From Triplophysa rosa (taxonomy: Eukaryota; Chordata; Actinopteri; Cypriniformes; Nemacheilidae): a stretch of DNA of 64,000 nt. Below, in pieces: positions 42,466-54,100 of this stretch; position 1 is the first letter of the stretch, and each line of letters opens with the position of its first letter. Location of the stretch: NCBI RefSeq assembly GCF_024868665.1, contig NC_079893.1:13680613-13744612 (forward strand), read 5' to 3'. A program made the translations under genes and the position numbers. The notes under the pieces are model-generated. The model did no database searches. It was not told the DNA's origin and saw nothing but the letters and a program-made list of their open reading frames with translations.

Positions 42466-43202
42466 ACATACACAAACACACACTGTATAAGTAAGGATTT
42501 ATTTAGATGTTTCCTGTCCTAAGCCTAACTCTTTCCCCATAACCAAACACATACAAACATGTCTGTTTCAGTATATTAATACGATTGTCTCACAGACTCC
42601 CATTGTTAATGAGGGTGATAATACTTTTAGTGTCCCAACCCAACCTTTAACCTACACACCTAACATAACATTTTCAACTACACTATACCTTAAAGGTATA
42701 GTCACTTACACACACACTTGAGAACCATGCTGCATTATTGTAACTGTGGGCTACAAAGCATTTCTTATCAGACATCATCAGTTTTGATTTTAAATAGCAG
42801 ACAGAAATACAGCACAAAACATGACTGCTAAAGCATATTCAGAGAGAAAACCTTTGTAAAGTCAACTGCTAATGATAAGAACACTGCATACAGCCCTACA
42901 GCTGCAGGCGGTACTGTCCAAAAATAAACCATCATGTCAAATGCAAAAAGATAACTGTTTGTCAACAGTGACTCATAATAAAAGATCTTGTTAAACTGTG
43001 TATAAGGAGTCAGTAAGGAGGTCAATGCACTGGTAATAGTGAAAGAACTATTACATTTACAAAGCATTCAAAAATCCAGGTTTTCAAACAGCATCTGATT
43101 TTGTATACATAGGCTAATACATGGGTGTACATTTATCTGCATTTATCAGAGTGTTTAAAGTGGAAAATTTAGATTTCACTACACTTTTAATGTCATACTT
43201 TA

Positions 43203-43432
43203 TACATTTACATTTAGTCATTTAGCAGACACTTTTATCCAAAGCGACTTACAGATGGAAGCAATTGGAACAACATAAGGACAACAAAAAGCATAAGTGC
43301 AATAAAAGAAAATTGGTCTCATATAGCCTATCACAGTATACAGAGCTAAGTTTTTTTTTTTTTGAAGAAGAAGTAGAAAAGAGATAGAAGTCAGAACTGA
43401 TCAGTCAGGTGTTGACGGAAGAGATTTTTACT
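43203..43432 (+). mobile_element. SINE-like fish repeat copy
   Basis: Begins TACATTTACATTTAGTCATT then GCAGACACTTTTATCCAAAG and CGACTTACA, closely matching the block at 40420. An A-rich tract and a poly-T run (about 43352-43364) follow. Confidence 0.6.
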
Positions 43433-43484
43433 TAATTTACTTAATTTTCATAAATATTTTTTACCTACTGTATAAAACGTAAGT

Positions 43485-43728
43485 GCCCGGTTTCACAGAC
43501 AAGGCTTTTAAAACTAGTTCCAGACTAAAATGAATGTTTGAGCTTTCTAAACTGAAAATAACTTGCCCTGACATATCTTAAAATATGTCTGAGCCAGTGT
43601 TTTGTCTCAAGATGCACACCAGAAATGTTTTTTCTAAGGCATTTTTATAAAAGTGACTTAGCTAAATATCTTAATTTAACTAAGGCATAGTCCTGGCTTA
43701 AGATAAGCCTTGTCTGCGAAACCGGGCC
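43485..43728. mobile_element. GCCCGGTTTCACAGAC palindromic MITE, copy 1
   Basis: Starts GCCCGGTTTCACAGACAAGG and ends CCTTGTCTGCGAAACCGGGCC, an inverted repeat of about 40 bp per arm. The centre shares CAGACTAAAATGAATGT, CTTAAAATAT and TTTTGTCTC phrases with copy 2 at 60372-60609. Non-coding. Confidence 0.8.
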
Positions 43729-44833
43729 ATTAAAATCATCTTACTTTTACTCAGGAAATATACTTCAGTAAAAGTAATATAAAGTAAATTTGTAGATTTT
43801 TTGGTTTATAATGTAATCAAGTAAACATTTTCAAAGTAAAAACACTGATTCTGATTCTGTACCGTACAGATACTTAAAAATTGAGTAAAACTACTTCACT
43901 ACTGTCCACCTCTGATTTGATGAATTGTGCATGAAATGAAATACAGACTCAATCTAGATTAAATAGTTTGCCGAAATCTTGTTAAAATGTGTTGTTTTTA
44001 CCAATTCTGCATGTTCACTTAAGGTCTAGTACAACATTACGATTTGTGTGAAGTTGCAGTTATGCAATTTAACTTATAATAAATCAATTTTCACCTCTTT
44101 TCTTATCTTCAGGTACAATAAGACAGACAATACAAAGGTCTTATTTTATTGAACTGTTGAGAGGATTGGGGTTGAGGTAATGATGAAATGCACCATTATC
44201 AGAGATTATCAATATTTTAGATCCAAGGCTACAAATGAAGTGATAGGCCAACACTGATATTCCTTTAACCTTTCATGAAAGTCTCCAGTGCTATTTAGAT
44301 GCATTCATTGCATGTTGCATGGATTTGACCTTCGATGCGGGCCTTGTACACTACTAAATGCTTGGTTGTTTTCAACTCTTGGTTGGGTCAAAAAGGGACA
44401 AACTCAAAATGTTGTCGTTTGAGACCCTGAGTAAGCAGAGATTGTGCAGGTTTGGAATGTGCATACAATGGACAAAATGCTTGAAACTGTATTTCTTTAA
44501 TATTTCTAAATCATTGCGTAAATATTTGCATTATTCATACTGCCACAGGAGTTCTAACCACATAATCACCACATGTGTACTCTAGACACACCCCACACAG
44601 TTAAAACAGTGATTAACTCAAACACAAGCAGGACTTTGTGTGCGAACAACAGCCACCAGTGACGTAAATATTTGACCATCCGATACAAGTGAGCGCTTGT
44701 TCCCATTGAATGAATCGAAGCCTCCACTCTTTTTCAGAATCGGTGAAAGAGTGATGCATGCTGGGAAGTGTATAGCCTGGAGGGAGGGTCAAATTTACAC
44801 TCTGTGAGCTTTACTCAGCCACATCAGCGTAAA

Positions 44834-44881
44834 GATAATACTCAGATTAGAAAGTGTGTTGTCACTTAAACGGGTATAAAA
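44834..44881 (+). promoter_or_regulatory. fabp2: fabp2 core promoter: GATA word and TATA box
   Basis: A perfect TATAAAA at 44875-44881 lies 55 bp before the fabp2 ATG, so transcription should begin near 44905. A GATAA word at 44834-44838 fits the GATA-factor control known for intestinal FABP promoters. A half HNF1-like GATTAAC (44611-44617) and an HNF4-like CAAAGTCC on the minus strand (about 44630) lie further up; these are weaker. Confidence 0.7.
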
Positions 44882-44935
44882 GGGAGGCGTGGAGTAAAGC
44901 TGGGCCATCATTAGGATCACAGCAAATCCGTCATC

Positions 44936-46525
44936 ATGACTTATAATGGTTCCTGGAAAGTTGACCGCAATGAGAACTACGAGAAGTTTATGGAACAAAT
45001 GGGTAAGAGCTTTTATAGTTAATCAGATTGAAATGAAGATAGCAATTACTATCAAATTCATCAGAGTCAAATTCAGCAGATGCTTATGAATGTATTCTTG
45101 TATGAACTGTGAATTGTAAAAATGTATAGTCTTTGGTATTAAGAACAAATGCTTGAACACTCTTTATAAACAATATCCAGACTTGCTGGGTGTGTCATTA
45201 TTTACAATAAGTGCATGTGCATGTGTTTGTGTTAACAGGCATCAACATGGTGAAAAGGAAACTGGCTGCTCATGACAACCTGAAGATCACCCTGGAGCAA
45301 ACCGGTGACAAGTTCATAGTGAAGGAAGTTAGTGCTTTCCGCACACTGGACATAGAATTTACTCTCGGCGTCAACTTTGAATATTCTCTGGCAGATGGCA
45401 CTGAGCTCAGTGTAAGCATGTCTGATTTGTGATTAGACTTTTTTTCTCTTATAATGATTGGTCATTTACTGACCCTCTTGTCATTTTAAACTGTGTGACT
45501 TTCTTCTGCAGAACACAAAAGAATATATTTAGAAGAATGTTGAAAAATGAACAACAGCGGTACCCATTCACTTACATTGGTATTGTGTCCATATAATAGA
45601 AGTGAATGGGTACCGTCGCTGTTTTGTCACCAACATGCTTCAAAATATCCTCTTTTATGTTCTGCAGAAGACAGAAAGTCATACAGGATTGAGATGACAA
45701 GAGGGTAAGTAAATGATGACAGAATTTTCATTTTTGGGTGAACTATCACTTTAAAAGTTGCAAAAGTTGGTCAATACAAGAGTAATGTCCAGAATGTAGT
45801 GTTATCACAGCATAAACAGAGAATTTCAAAAAATATTTGTATTGAGGCAAAATGATAAACGTTGCCTAGGAATAGTTATTCACTGCTTCAACTAAATCAG
45901 GGTCATATACATATTTAAGACTTACAGCATACACAATCTTTGCAGCCATAAATAATAAGTCATACAGTGGTTCATTTTTTGCATAATCCACAGTTGTTCT
46001 TTTCTGGTTGGAGGGAGCCATGAAAAGTTCAGTAGACTGTGTATCTTTTACAACACCCTCTAGCCCTACCATAAGCATACACTCAAGAAGCCTCCTAAGC
46101 AAACAGTTAGACACAGACCAACCAGAGTATGTGTCTTATTTTTTCTGCTTAGTTCAGACTGAACTTAACCTCTTGACCTTCTTATCACAGGGATCCTGGG
46201 TCATGGAGGGTGACATGTTGAAGGGCACCTTCAGTCGCAAGGACAATGGAAAGGTGCTCATAACAACCAGGAAGATTGTTGATGGTGAACTTGTACAGGT
46301 AAAATCTTGCTGTGCTATTATGCAAGCATTCGCTATCCAGCACACGATCCAGTAGGCATACAGTAAAAAACTAAACTGATAAGAGAACTGAGTAGATGAC
46401 TTAACCTCACCTCATAATGTCCACAAACCGTATTGTCTGTTTGCACAAACCAGTGTTGTTTTATTCCTCCACAGACCTATAACTATGAAGGTGTCGATGC
46501 CAAGAGGATTTTCAAAAGGGGTTAG
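44936..46525 (+). CDS. fabp2: Fatty acid-binding protein 2, intestinal (I-FABP), complete
   Basis: Four coding exons: 44936-45002, 45239-45411, 46191-46298, 46475-46525. Lengths 67, 173, 108 and 51 nt are the standard FABP pattern; total 132 aa, same as human. A small cytosolic ten-stranded beta-barrel that carries one long-chain fatty acid in enterocytes. The N-terminus MTYNGSWKVDRNENYEKFM and the end GVDAKRIFKRG are intestinal-type. Trp7 and Trp83 and the carboxylate-binding Arg107 (human mature numbering W6, W82, R106), and Arg127, are all present. The ATG follows the TATA box by 55 bp. Intron 2 contains a palindromic transposon (45463-45754). The next gene, usp53, converges from the other strand. 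Confidence 0.97.
45463..45754. mobile_element. Palindromic 'agttcaccc' element in fabp2 intron 2
   Basis: The right end TTTGGGTGAACTATCACTTT and the paired internal blocks GGTACCCATTCACTT / AAGTGAATGGGTACC and GAACACAAAAG / CTTTTATGTTC make most of it one long imperfect hairpin. The left terminal repeat is degraded. Related to 62505-62720. Confidence 0.75.
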
Positions 46526-46707
46526 AACTGTATTGGGACGATTCAAAACGTTTTAGTGTTAACACTGAATATTTTACAGGAATTGCCAGCCCTGTATTTA
46601 ATGTATACAAAGTGTGTCCATGTAAATCATGTTTCATTTGCACTGAGTTTTGATATTCAAAGCCTTTTGTGAACTGTTTTCAGTTCTGTGCTGCATGTTG
46701 TGTACCT

Positions 46708-46713
46708 AATAAA
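46708..46713 (+). promoter_or_regulatory. fabp2: fabp2 poly(A) signal
   Basis: AATAAA in GTACCTAATAAAAAACAG, 183 bp after the fabp2 stop; a typical short FABP 3' UTR. Confidence 0.75.
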
Positions 46714-46764
46714 AAACAGAAATGCGTTACGTCAGCGAGTCGCTCTCAGAAATAAATCAACGCT

Positions 46765-47320
46765 GGAACATTTGAAGTTTATTAAACAAGAATAAAAATA
46801 AATGCATAGACATCTCCAAAAATATATAGTGGGTATAATTTTACACTTTCATTTATTTCGAGTCACCATGTCAATATTTTGCATGAAAAATTGCAGGAAG
46901 GCACTCCACAAACCACCTCAAGGGAGTATTTACAAAGGTCCATTTGCAGTGAAATAAAAGCCATAGACACATATACCATGTTTGTCTTTAGGACTCGGTC
47001 TTTAAGACTAGAACGTTTTTGTTTTAAATATTACCAGTCGGAGTTCAGTAAAAGGTATTCAATAGATTCAATATTAAGCATAAAATGGTTATTCGTGTTC
47101 ACAAGCAAATATTTCAAGCCAAAGTGCATACTGCCCTCCAGTGGATGGCTCTTTTAAGAGAATCAGGCGTCACAATTTACAGGAAGAGGATACAAGGAGT
47201 CTGCCATACATTGCCCTCTGTCTTCATAATTACATTGTAATTACAATTGCAAAACCATTTATATCAAGTGAACTTCTTTGGCAAGTCTTCTGGATTATTT
47301 CTCACTGGTTCATCAGGACC
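46765..47320 (-). other. usp53: Probable usp53 3' UTR terminal exon with poly(A) signal
   Basis: Just past the usp53 stop at 48178 there is a strong donor (GG|GTAAGT, exon end 48169). The next good acceptor is TTTCTTATTAG before GTCCTGATGAACC at 47320. From there to an AATAAA on the minus strand (46778-46783) the sequence is unrepetitive. This would place the usp53 RNA end within about 40 bp of the fabp2 RNA end. The exon may also be read in some isoforms (open for 18 codons in one frame). Inferred from splice signals only. Confidence 0.45.
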
Positions 47321-48177
47321 TAATAAGAAAATAAACTGATTATATTGTATGTATTTCTTAAACATTTTAAATGATACAGCACCAGTCAAATGTTGGGACA
47401 CACCCTCTTTTTAATGCTTACTGTAAATATTATAAATAGTTTATAATTCGCAGAGCAACTGAGCAGTTCAATTTTGTGATCGTCTCTCCTTACACTGCTG
47501 TTTTTTGGGTTGTGTCTGTTCGATTTCAATAAAATAAGCTTTAGATATGAAATAGCTGGGCAATTCCATGCAAATGTCAACGTTAAGATGAAAAAAATCA
47601 AGTTTTACCAAAGGTTTTCGACAATCCTGAGAGGTCAGATATCACTATCTGGTGGTTTAACTATTCATGTGAAGTCTCTCTTTTTTGTCACATCTGTGTG
47701 ACAATGTAATTTTCTCTATTTTTAAAATAGAAAACTTCTGTATAGACTGTATATTTTTCTTATGTCTGGACTCTATTATCATGGGTTTAATAAAATATAA
47801 ACAGATGATTCAATAAATTGATATACAGTATATGAACATTTATATTTCAAGATTTGACTGAAAATGTCACATCCATAACATTGGAATTGCCCAGCTAAAG
47901 AGCCAGAACGGCATAGTAAAACAGTATAGTTTGACATTTATACTAATTATTAAACAGGGTTTAAACAGTTGTAAGTGCAAAGATGAAAGGGTCCAATCGT
48001 CATGGGGTCTCTCTTTAAACTTGTATTAAAATTGTCATTAAGCACACCCATTAAACCTTTTAAATTTTGGGGTATATTTGATTTTTGTTTGCATGCTTAC
48101 ATTTAGATTGCATTTTTTTACCTAATGTTTAGTGCAGTTCACAATGTTTAAAGCAAAGAAGAACTTACCCATGACCT

Positions 48178-51100
48178 TCACAAATATCCATGTTCATCCA
48201 GTCCCTTTGAAGAGACAGGGTGCCATTTAGCAGTGGGCTTATTGCTGCTATTGCCTGTAAAGGTTAGTTTAGTTAATTAAGTATTTAATATTCCGTAAGT
48301 TTTTCATAAAAGGCAACTAACAGTATATTTATGTTATGTCTAAATCAAGAATGCAGGTTATTTTGCTTATTATCTGATGCTAAACCTTTGTGTTATTCAC
48401 GGATTAGTTCACCCAGAAATGGAAATTCTCTCCTAATTAACCCTCAATGCCATCCCAAATTTACTGAATGGGTCCCATAATGTTGAAGCTCCAAAAAGCA
48501 TATATCCATCATAAAAGTGTCATGGCTCTGCTTCATTTAGTCATGTTTTTCTTGGTCCTGTAGCAGAGCCATGACAAAGTCTTTGGTTAGGTGTGGAGAG
48601 AAACATATTATTGTTTTTTTTTACAATAACATGCTTTCTCTCCAGTGTCTCGTCATTGTCCCCGCTCCTCTCGTTTCCTCGTTATCTTTCCCTGAGTGTT
48701 TTATTACCCACACCTGCCCCGTGTCGTTATCCTTTGTCTGTCTTCCCTATATAATACCCTCATGTTTCATTGTCCTGTGTCGGTCATTGCGTGTGCTATG
48801 TGCTGTCTTGTTCTCGTCCAGCGTTACCATTATTGCCTGTTCCCGTTGAATTGTGAGTCTAGTCAAGTAAGTCTTTTAGTGTTTAGTTATAGTTTGTCAA
48901 GTGTTTCTCAGTTTAGTCCTGTTTTCTTGATTTACCCCATCGTGGGTTTTTGTTTTGTCTATTTGTTTAATAAATATATTTTGTTAACCTCATCCTCTGC
49001 TTTCCTGCGTTTGGGTTCTCGCCACGTATTCCGTGACAAAAAGTGGCCCAAACAACTCAAGTGGATTGATAAATTTCTCCTGAAGCAAAACAATAGGTGT
49101 GTGAGAGACAACAAGCAATGTTTTTAACAGATTTAGACAAACTGAATTGGTGTCGCATGACAAAATATCACATGACAACTGGTCACGAAACACGCAAGAG
49201 CATACAATGAAATTTGAAGTTATCAATGTGCTACCTCATTTGAATTTAGAGCTCGATCCATGACTCTAAATATTAATTGTTTTCTCTCAGAAGTCTACTG
49301 TTTCGATTAAGAAAGCATATTTATTACTTGGAGATGGATATAAGGGCTTTTAGGAGGTTCCAATGCTGTGAACTAGAAATGGGTTTTAAATATACTTTAT
49401 ATAATTAATTGATTATACAAAATTTCTGCATTATCGTATGAACATATCCTACATAGCAATATTTAGCAAGGCCACGTTTTTGTGTTTTATTGATATTATG
49501 CCATCCCACATACTGTGTATATGATGTCCTTTATTCAGCTGAACACAAAATCATTAAAACATTCAAAATCATTCAACACTATGCCATCGCAAATGTGCAT
49601 TTCACAGTGGTTTGCTGAATGACTGTAATACTTCTAGCAGAGAGATTCCCAGAAAAAATGTGAAGCATGAATGCAAGTTATATAACTTTTAGTTTCCAAA
49701 TATCTTGCAGTCCCAGTAAATTATGAGAAAATTTTCATTTTGGGCTGAACTAATCCTGTAATTGTGAAAAAGTATCAGTGACATTGACTGACCTATTCTT
49801 AATTGTATAAAATACATAAATCAAAAGTCAAGAGATTAAATAATTCATAGCATGAGGTTTAACGTACCAGAGTCAGGTTTAGTTTTGGCACGCTCAGATT
49901 GGCTCTCCGTGCAATTCATGTGCACCAAGTCTCTCCCTTCTCTAAGAGGTCCTCTGGGCTCAGGCATGGAGAGAACCAGCGGCCTCTGGTGGTGATACTT
50001 CAGTCTGTATGTGTCTGTCATACAGTTATCCACAGAGAAATAAGTGGTCAGTGCTACTCCTGATCCTTGGGATGCAACAGTAGAAGGCTTTTCCCAACCA
50101 CAAGATTTTTCTTCAGGCTCACTGGACACCTGCTCTCCCCTCTCCTGATCAGAACCTGATTTTGAACTCACGTCGGATGAGCTTGGGCATGTGCAATTGA
50201 CTTCTGTTCTTCGGTGTACTGCGTTGGAGTGTGATGATGGAACGGCACGACCGGACGCCTTGGAAACGGTCTGTGACATCTCCTGTAAGGTTCTGGGACG
50301 AAACGGTGGAGTCTTTATCTCAATCGGTCGTTGTGCATGTTTGGAGTGAGTTGGTATTGATGTAGGTATGGCTGACTCTTGCCTTGGTTGCATGTAACCA
50401 CAGCGATTAAGGCCCGGTGATTCGTGAGGAGCCACCTCACTGGTGCTGGAGCGATAAGCGCTGTCTTCCGGCTCTGAAAGAGGGTTTGTGAGTTCATCAG
50501 AACTGTTACACTCGGGACTACTGATCTTGCCCAAGCGTCGCAGTAGAGGGCTTTCTGGGTTATGATGCCATCGCATGGAAACTTCCTGCTTCTCTGCTTG
50601 AATTTCAGTGGCCTTCTCTGCATTGCCCCCTTTCCTGCAAGTGCAGGATGAATATCTAACCTTCCTTCTGTAAAAAAATGATTTATTTACTGTATACAGT
50701 AGATGTTGCCTTATTTTGGTGTATTTAGATATTCATTATATTTAGGGATGTCAAATGATAAATTGCTATTAATCGCATCCAGAATAAAATTTTGTGTTTA
50801 CATAATATATGTCTGTGTACTGTACATATTAATTTTGTATTTATAAACCAGGTTTATATATTTTTTAAATCGGTAAATATAAATAAATAAATAAATTATT
50901 TCCTAAATATATTTGCATGTATGTGTATGTTTTTGTGTTTATAAATACAAAATTAATATGCACAGTACATAGACAAACATTTTGTTTGACAGCCCTAATA
51001 ATTTTTTATATACTTTGCCTAGATTATCAATACAAACAAAAAACTACAAATATGCAAAATATGGTTGCCTTCCATTGTAAGTACATATCTGTCAAATGAT

Positions 51101-54100
51101 TTTCATTTTCAAAATTTGTCAAATGTTTGGTTTTACACTGAAGTATATATTTAAAGGGGTGGTGCAATGGTGTGTCATGCATTCTGACTTCTTTACAATG
51201 TTAAACGTGTTGTCTTCTAATGCTTAACATGGTCAACTTGTCAAAAAACGAGTTGGGCGTATTACGTAGTATTTCTGTGCTCGATACACTCCCCCAGCGA
51301 TTGTACAGGTTTCGGAAAGTTTTTTTTCGAACATATAAAACTGTTTCATAACTATTTTTCTTAGACCCTTATTGGACAATTCTCCCTGAAAAGCACGCGG
51401 CAGCAAGGAGAGCAGGAGAAGGAGCATGCGCAGACGTCACTTTCACTTGTGTGCAGGAGAGAGAGCATACGTTCACGAAGTTCAGGTGTTTGTAGGTTCA
51501 CTGCATTTGGGTGATGAATGTTATATAAACGGTGGATATAACGCTGGATTTGGAGATCATTTGAAACTGATATATGGAGCCGTCCCAGCGATAAAAGATG
51601 CCGGACTTGAACCGCATGCGGTAAGTGAAACTGATGTCTGTGTTTTGTTGGCAATGGATGCGCACGTGCTTTAGTTCAGCCTACCCCTCCCTCCCGCACG
51701 TGCCGTATACTTTCGGAAATAATCGTACAGCTGTATCTATCTTTTATAAATGTGATCAAACTAAATACTCTTCGAAGATACGAACTATGCAATACTACTC
51801 TATAGGTACTCAAGATTAATATGAGATTGGCAGAAACCTCGTGTGTTAGGGCCGCTTTAATAACATTTTGGGATAAACTATCCATTTCGCCTTTATTAAC
51901 CAAGTAAAAATATACCCATCAAACAATGACTTTGTGATATACTTGCTAGGTTTAGATAAAGCCAGTCAATACCTTGAACTTGGACTTCCTTTAATGAGAT
52001 GTTCTGAGATGTGTCCCTGAATTTTAACCCCTTGTTTGCCTAAAAGAGACAAGAGACAAAAAACAAAAATACATGCAAAAATAGATTTAATACATAAACC
52101 AGACAGTAAAGTTTAAGAGGTTGCTTTTGTTTCTCTGGCTTAGGTGTGTAGTGTCAGAGTAACAGAACTGCCAAAATCCCCCTCAGTTGATCACAGCAGG
52201 CACAGACACACTCACTAGGACACATCCTACTCACTTGTTTATAAATAGACAGACTATTCATCTCTTTCCTGCCAACCTGCTGAGCTCCATGTGAGGATCG
52301 AGCCACAGGATATGACATGTGCTGCTAAGTCTAAGATTTAGGCTTTAGTAAGCCCATGGAATACATTTAACAACTGATGATGTTTTTGGATTTTTACTCT
52401 CTCTCTGGCCACTTGTAATTCTCTCTTTCTGTGTGCTCTCCTAACGGTTAAAAAGCTTCTGTTTTTTTTCCTCTGTGGCAAGCAGGGCTTTATTATTCCA
52501 GGCCTTCTGGGAAACTGAGATGGTTGGTAAATACTACATGCAGCTTTGAAACACAGAGATATCAAGAGCTTGATTTTGAAACTGCCCCGCAACCGCAGTG
52601 CAACAACAGTAAAGAGTCTCTCTCTTCCTGCTTCATTCCCATGTTCCATTATACTGCATCACTCTTTTGTGAGATGTTTCAAATTCAAGCTGATCTCTTT
52701 TTACAGAGTCGGAGGGGACGTAGAGCAAAAGAGAGAGAGAGGGATGGGGATTTTCTCAGTTTCTGGCAAGCTGCTGTAGAATTAGTGAGAATTACGGTTG
52801 CATAAAATCACACAAAGGATACATGACAAAACTGTAGATGATTTCTGTAAGCCTTTTGGAAACACTCCAGATGACTAATGGCTCTGCAGCACTCCTTTCT
52901 TTGGGAATTATCTACAGTAGTATAGTTCTGCACGTAGCTTTACCAAAAACAGCCTACAAAACAGCATTTCTATTCCAAAGCATGAAAGCAAAAATAGTTT
53001 TTGCTCTCATAGGGGAAATGAGATCCGGATGCTTCATACAACATAGTCTATAAATACATCAAATTAATGGCTGGTTATACATTTTTTAAATCTGCACCCT
53101 ATATTAATATAAATTACTATAACTTAGAGAAAATGAATTAAAAAGTGGAAAATTATGTTATACATTTATGCATTTAGCAGATACTACAGTATATCCAAAG
53201 CCACTTACATTGCATTCAAGGTATACTGTATGTTTTATTGCATCCATGCATTCCCTGGGAATTTAACCCATGATCTTGGCATTGTGTATTTGAGTTGCAT
53301 CACAGGAAAGAGGAATGAAATACAGAAAGGGGAATGTTATCTGTGTCATGGTTCCACAATAAGTATTTCATTTCACTGCATATTTCTCCTTGTACTGTGC
53401 TGCCACTCAGAGTAGGTCATTAAGAAGATGCTTTTTTAAATATGTCTACTATTTTTGCAGGATTCTTATATAACTAATCGCCATTAAGTCTTTGTTACAA
53501 GTTTTTTTGTCTTTGATCACTTTGGGAAGTGCTATTTATAACTTTACATTACTTTTTTCATTTGGGACTAAAGCAATGCGAATGAAAATACAGATGACTT
53601 TAATGCTATCATTTGAGGTTCCTGTTTATTTGAAGAGGTTAACTAAAGTTTTTCAACGTGGTTATTAAAAAAGTAAGCAAAATGTGAAGATTGATTGTAA
53701 GGATGTCCTTTATTTGCCCTATATTTCTGATGACATGCCATAAAGGTTTCGTTAAAGTAATACTTACTATGATACAGTGGAGAGCGCACTGCCTCCATTT
53801 TTGAGTCACCTTGACTATTATGGCCTTGATCCCTAAGGAAACAGACAAAATTAATGCTTTAATGGATTAATGCTGTGTTCACACCAAACGCGAATTAAGC
53901 GATTTGCTTTTCCCACGAGTAATAAAGAGCGAGGAACGCGATTGTTCATGATTTATTGTGAACACAGCATAAGAACGCCAAAGCTTCAATTACACTTCGT
54001 ATCTCTCCACTTTTCGTGGTTTCTATTTTTCCCATAAATCAATATTAATATTCACCCTTATGTTTGTCACTGGGTTTTGCAAATATCTAATCAATTAAAA

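Larger units (their letters stand above)
41260..44600. other. gucy1b1-fabp2 intergenic stretch
   Basis: No gene recognised. It holds CA repeats at 42250-42275, a CT/CG run at 42438-42465, a SINE-like repeat at 43203-43432 and a palindromic element at 43485-43728. The remainder is AT-rich and featureless to the eye. Confidence 0.5.

Noticed and set aside
51426..51674. 82-codon plus-strand frame ending at GCG|GTAAGT
   Set aside because: Inside a dispersed fish repeat; opposite strand to usp53 and no neighbouring exon fits.
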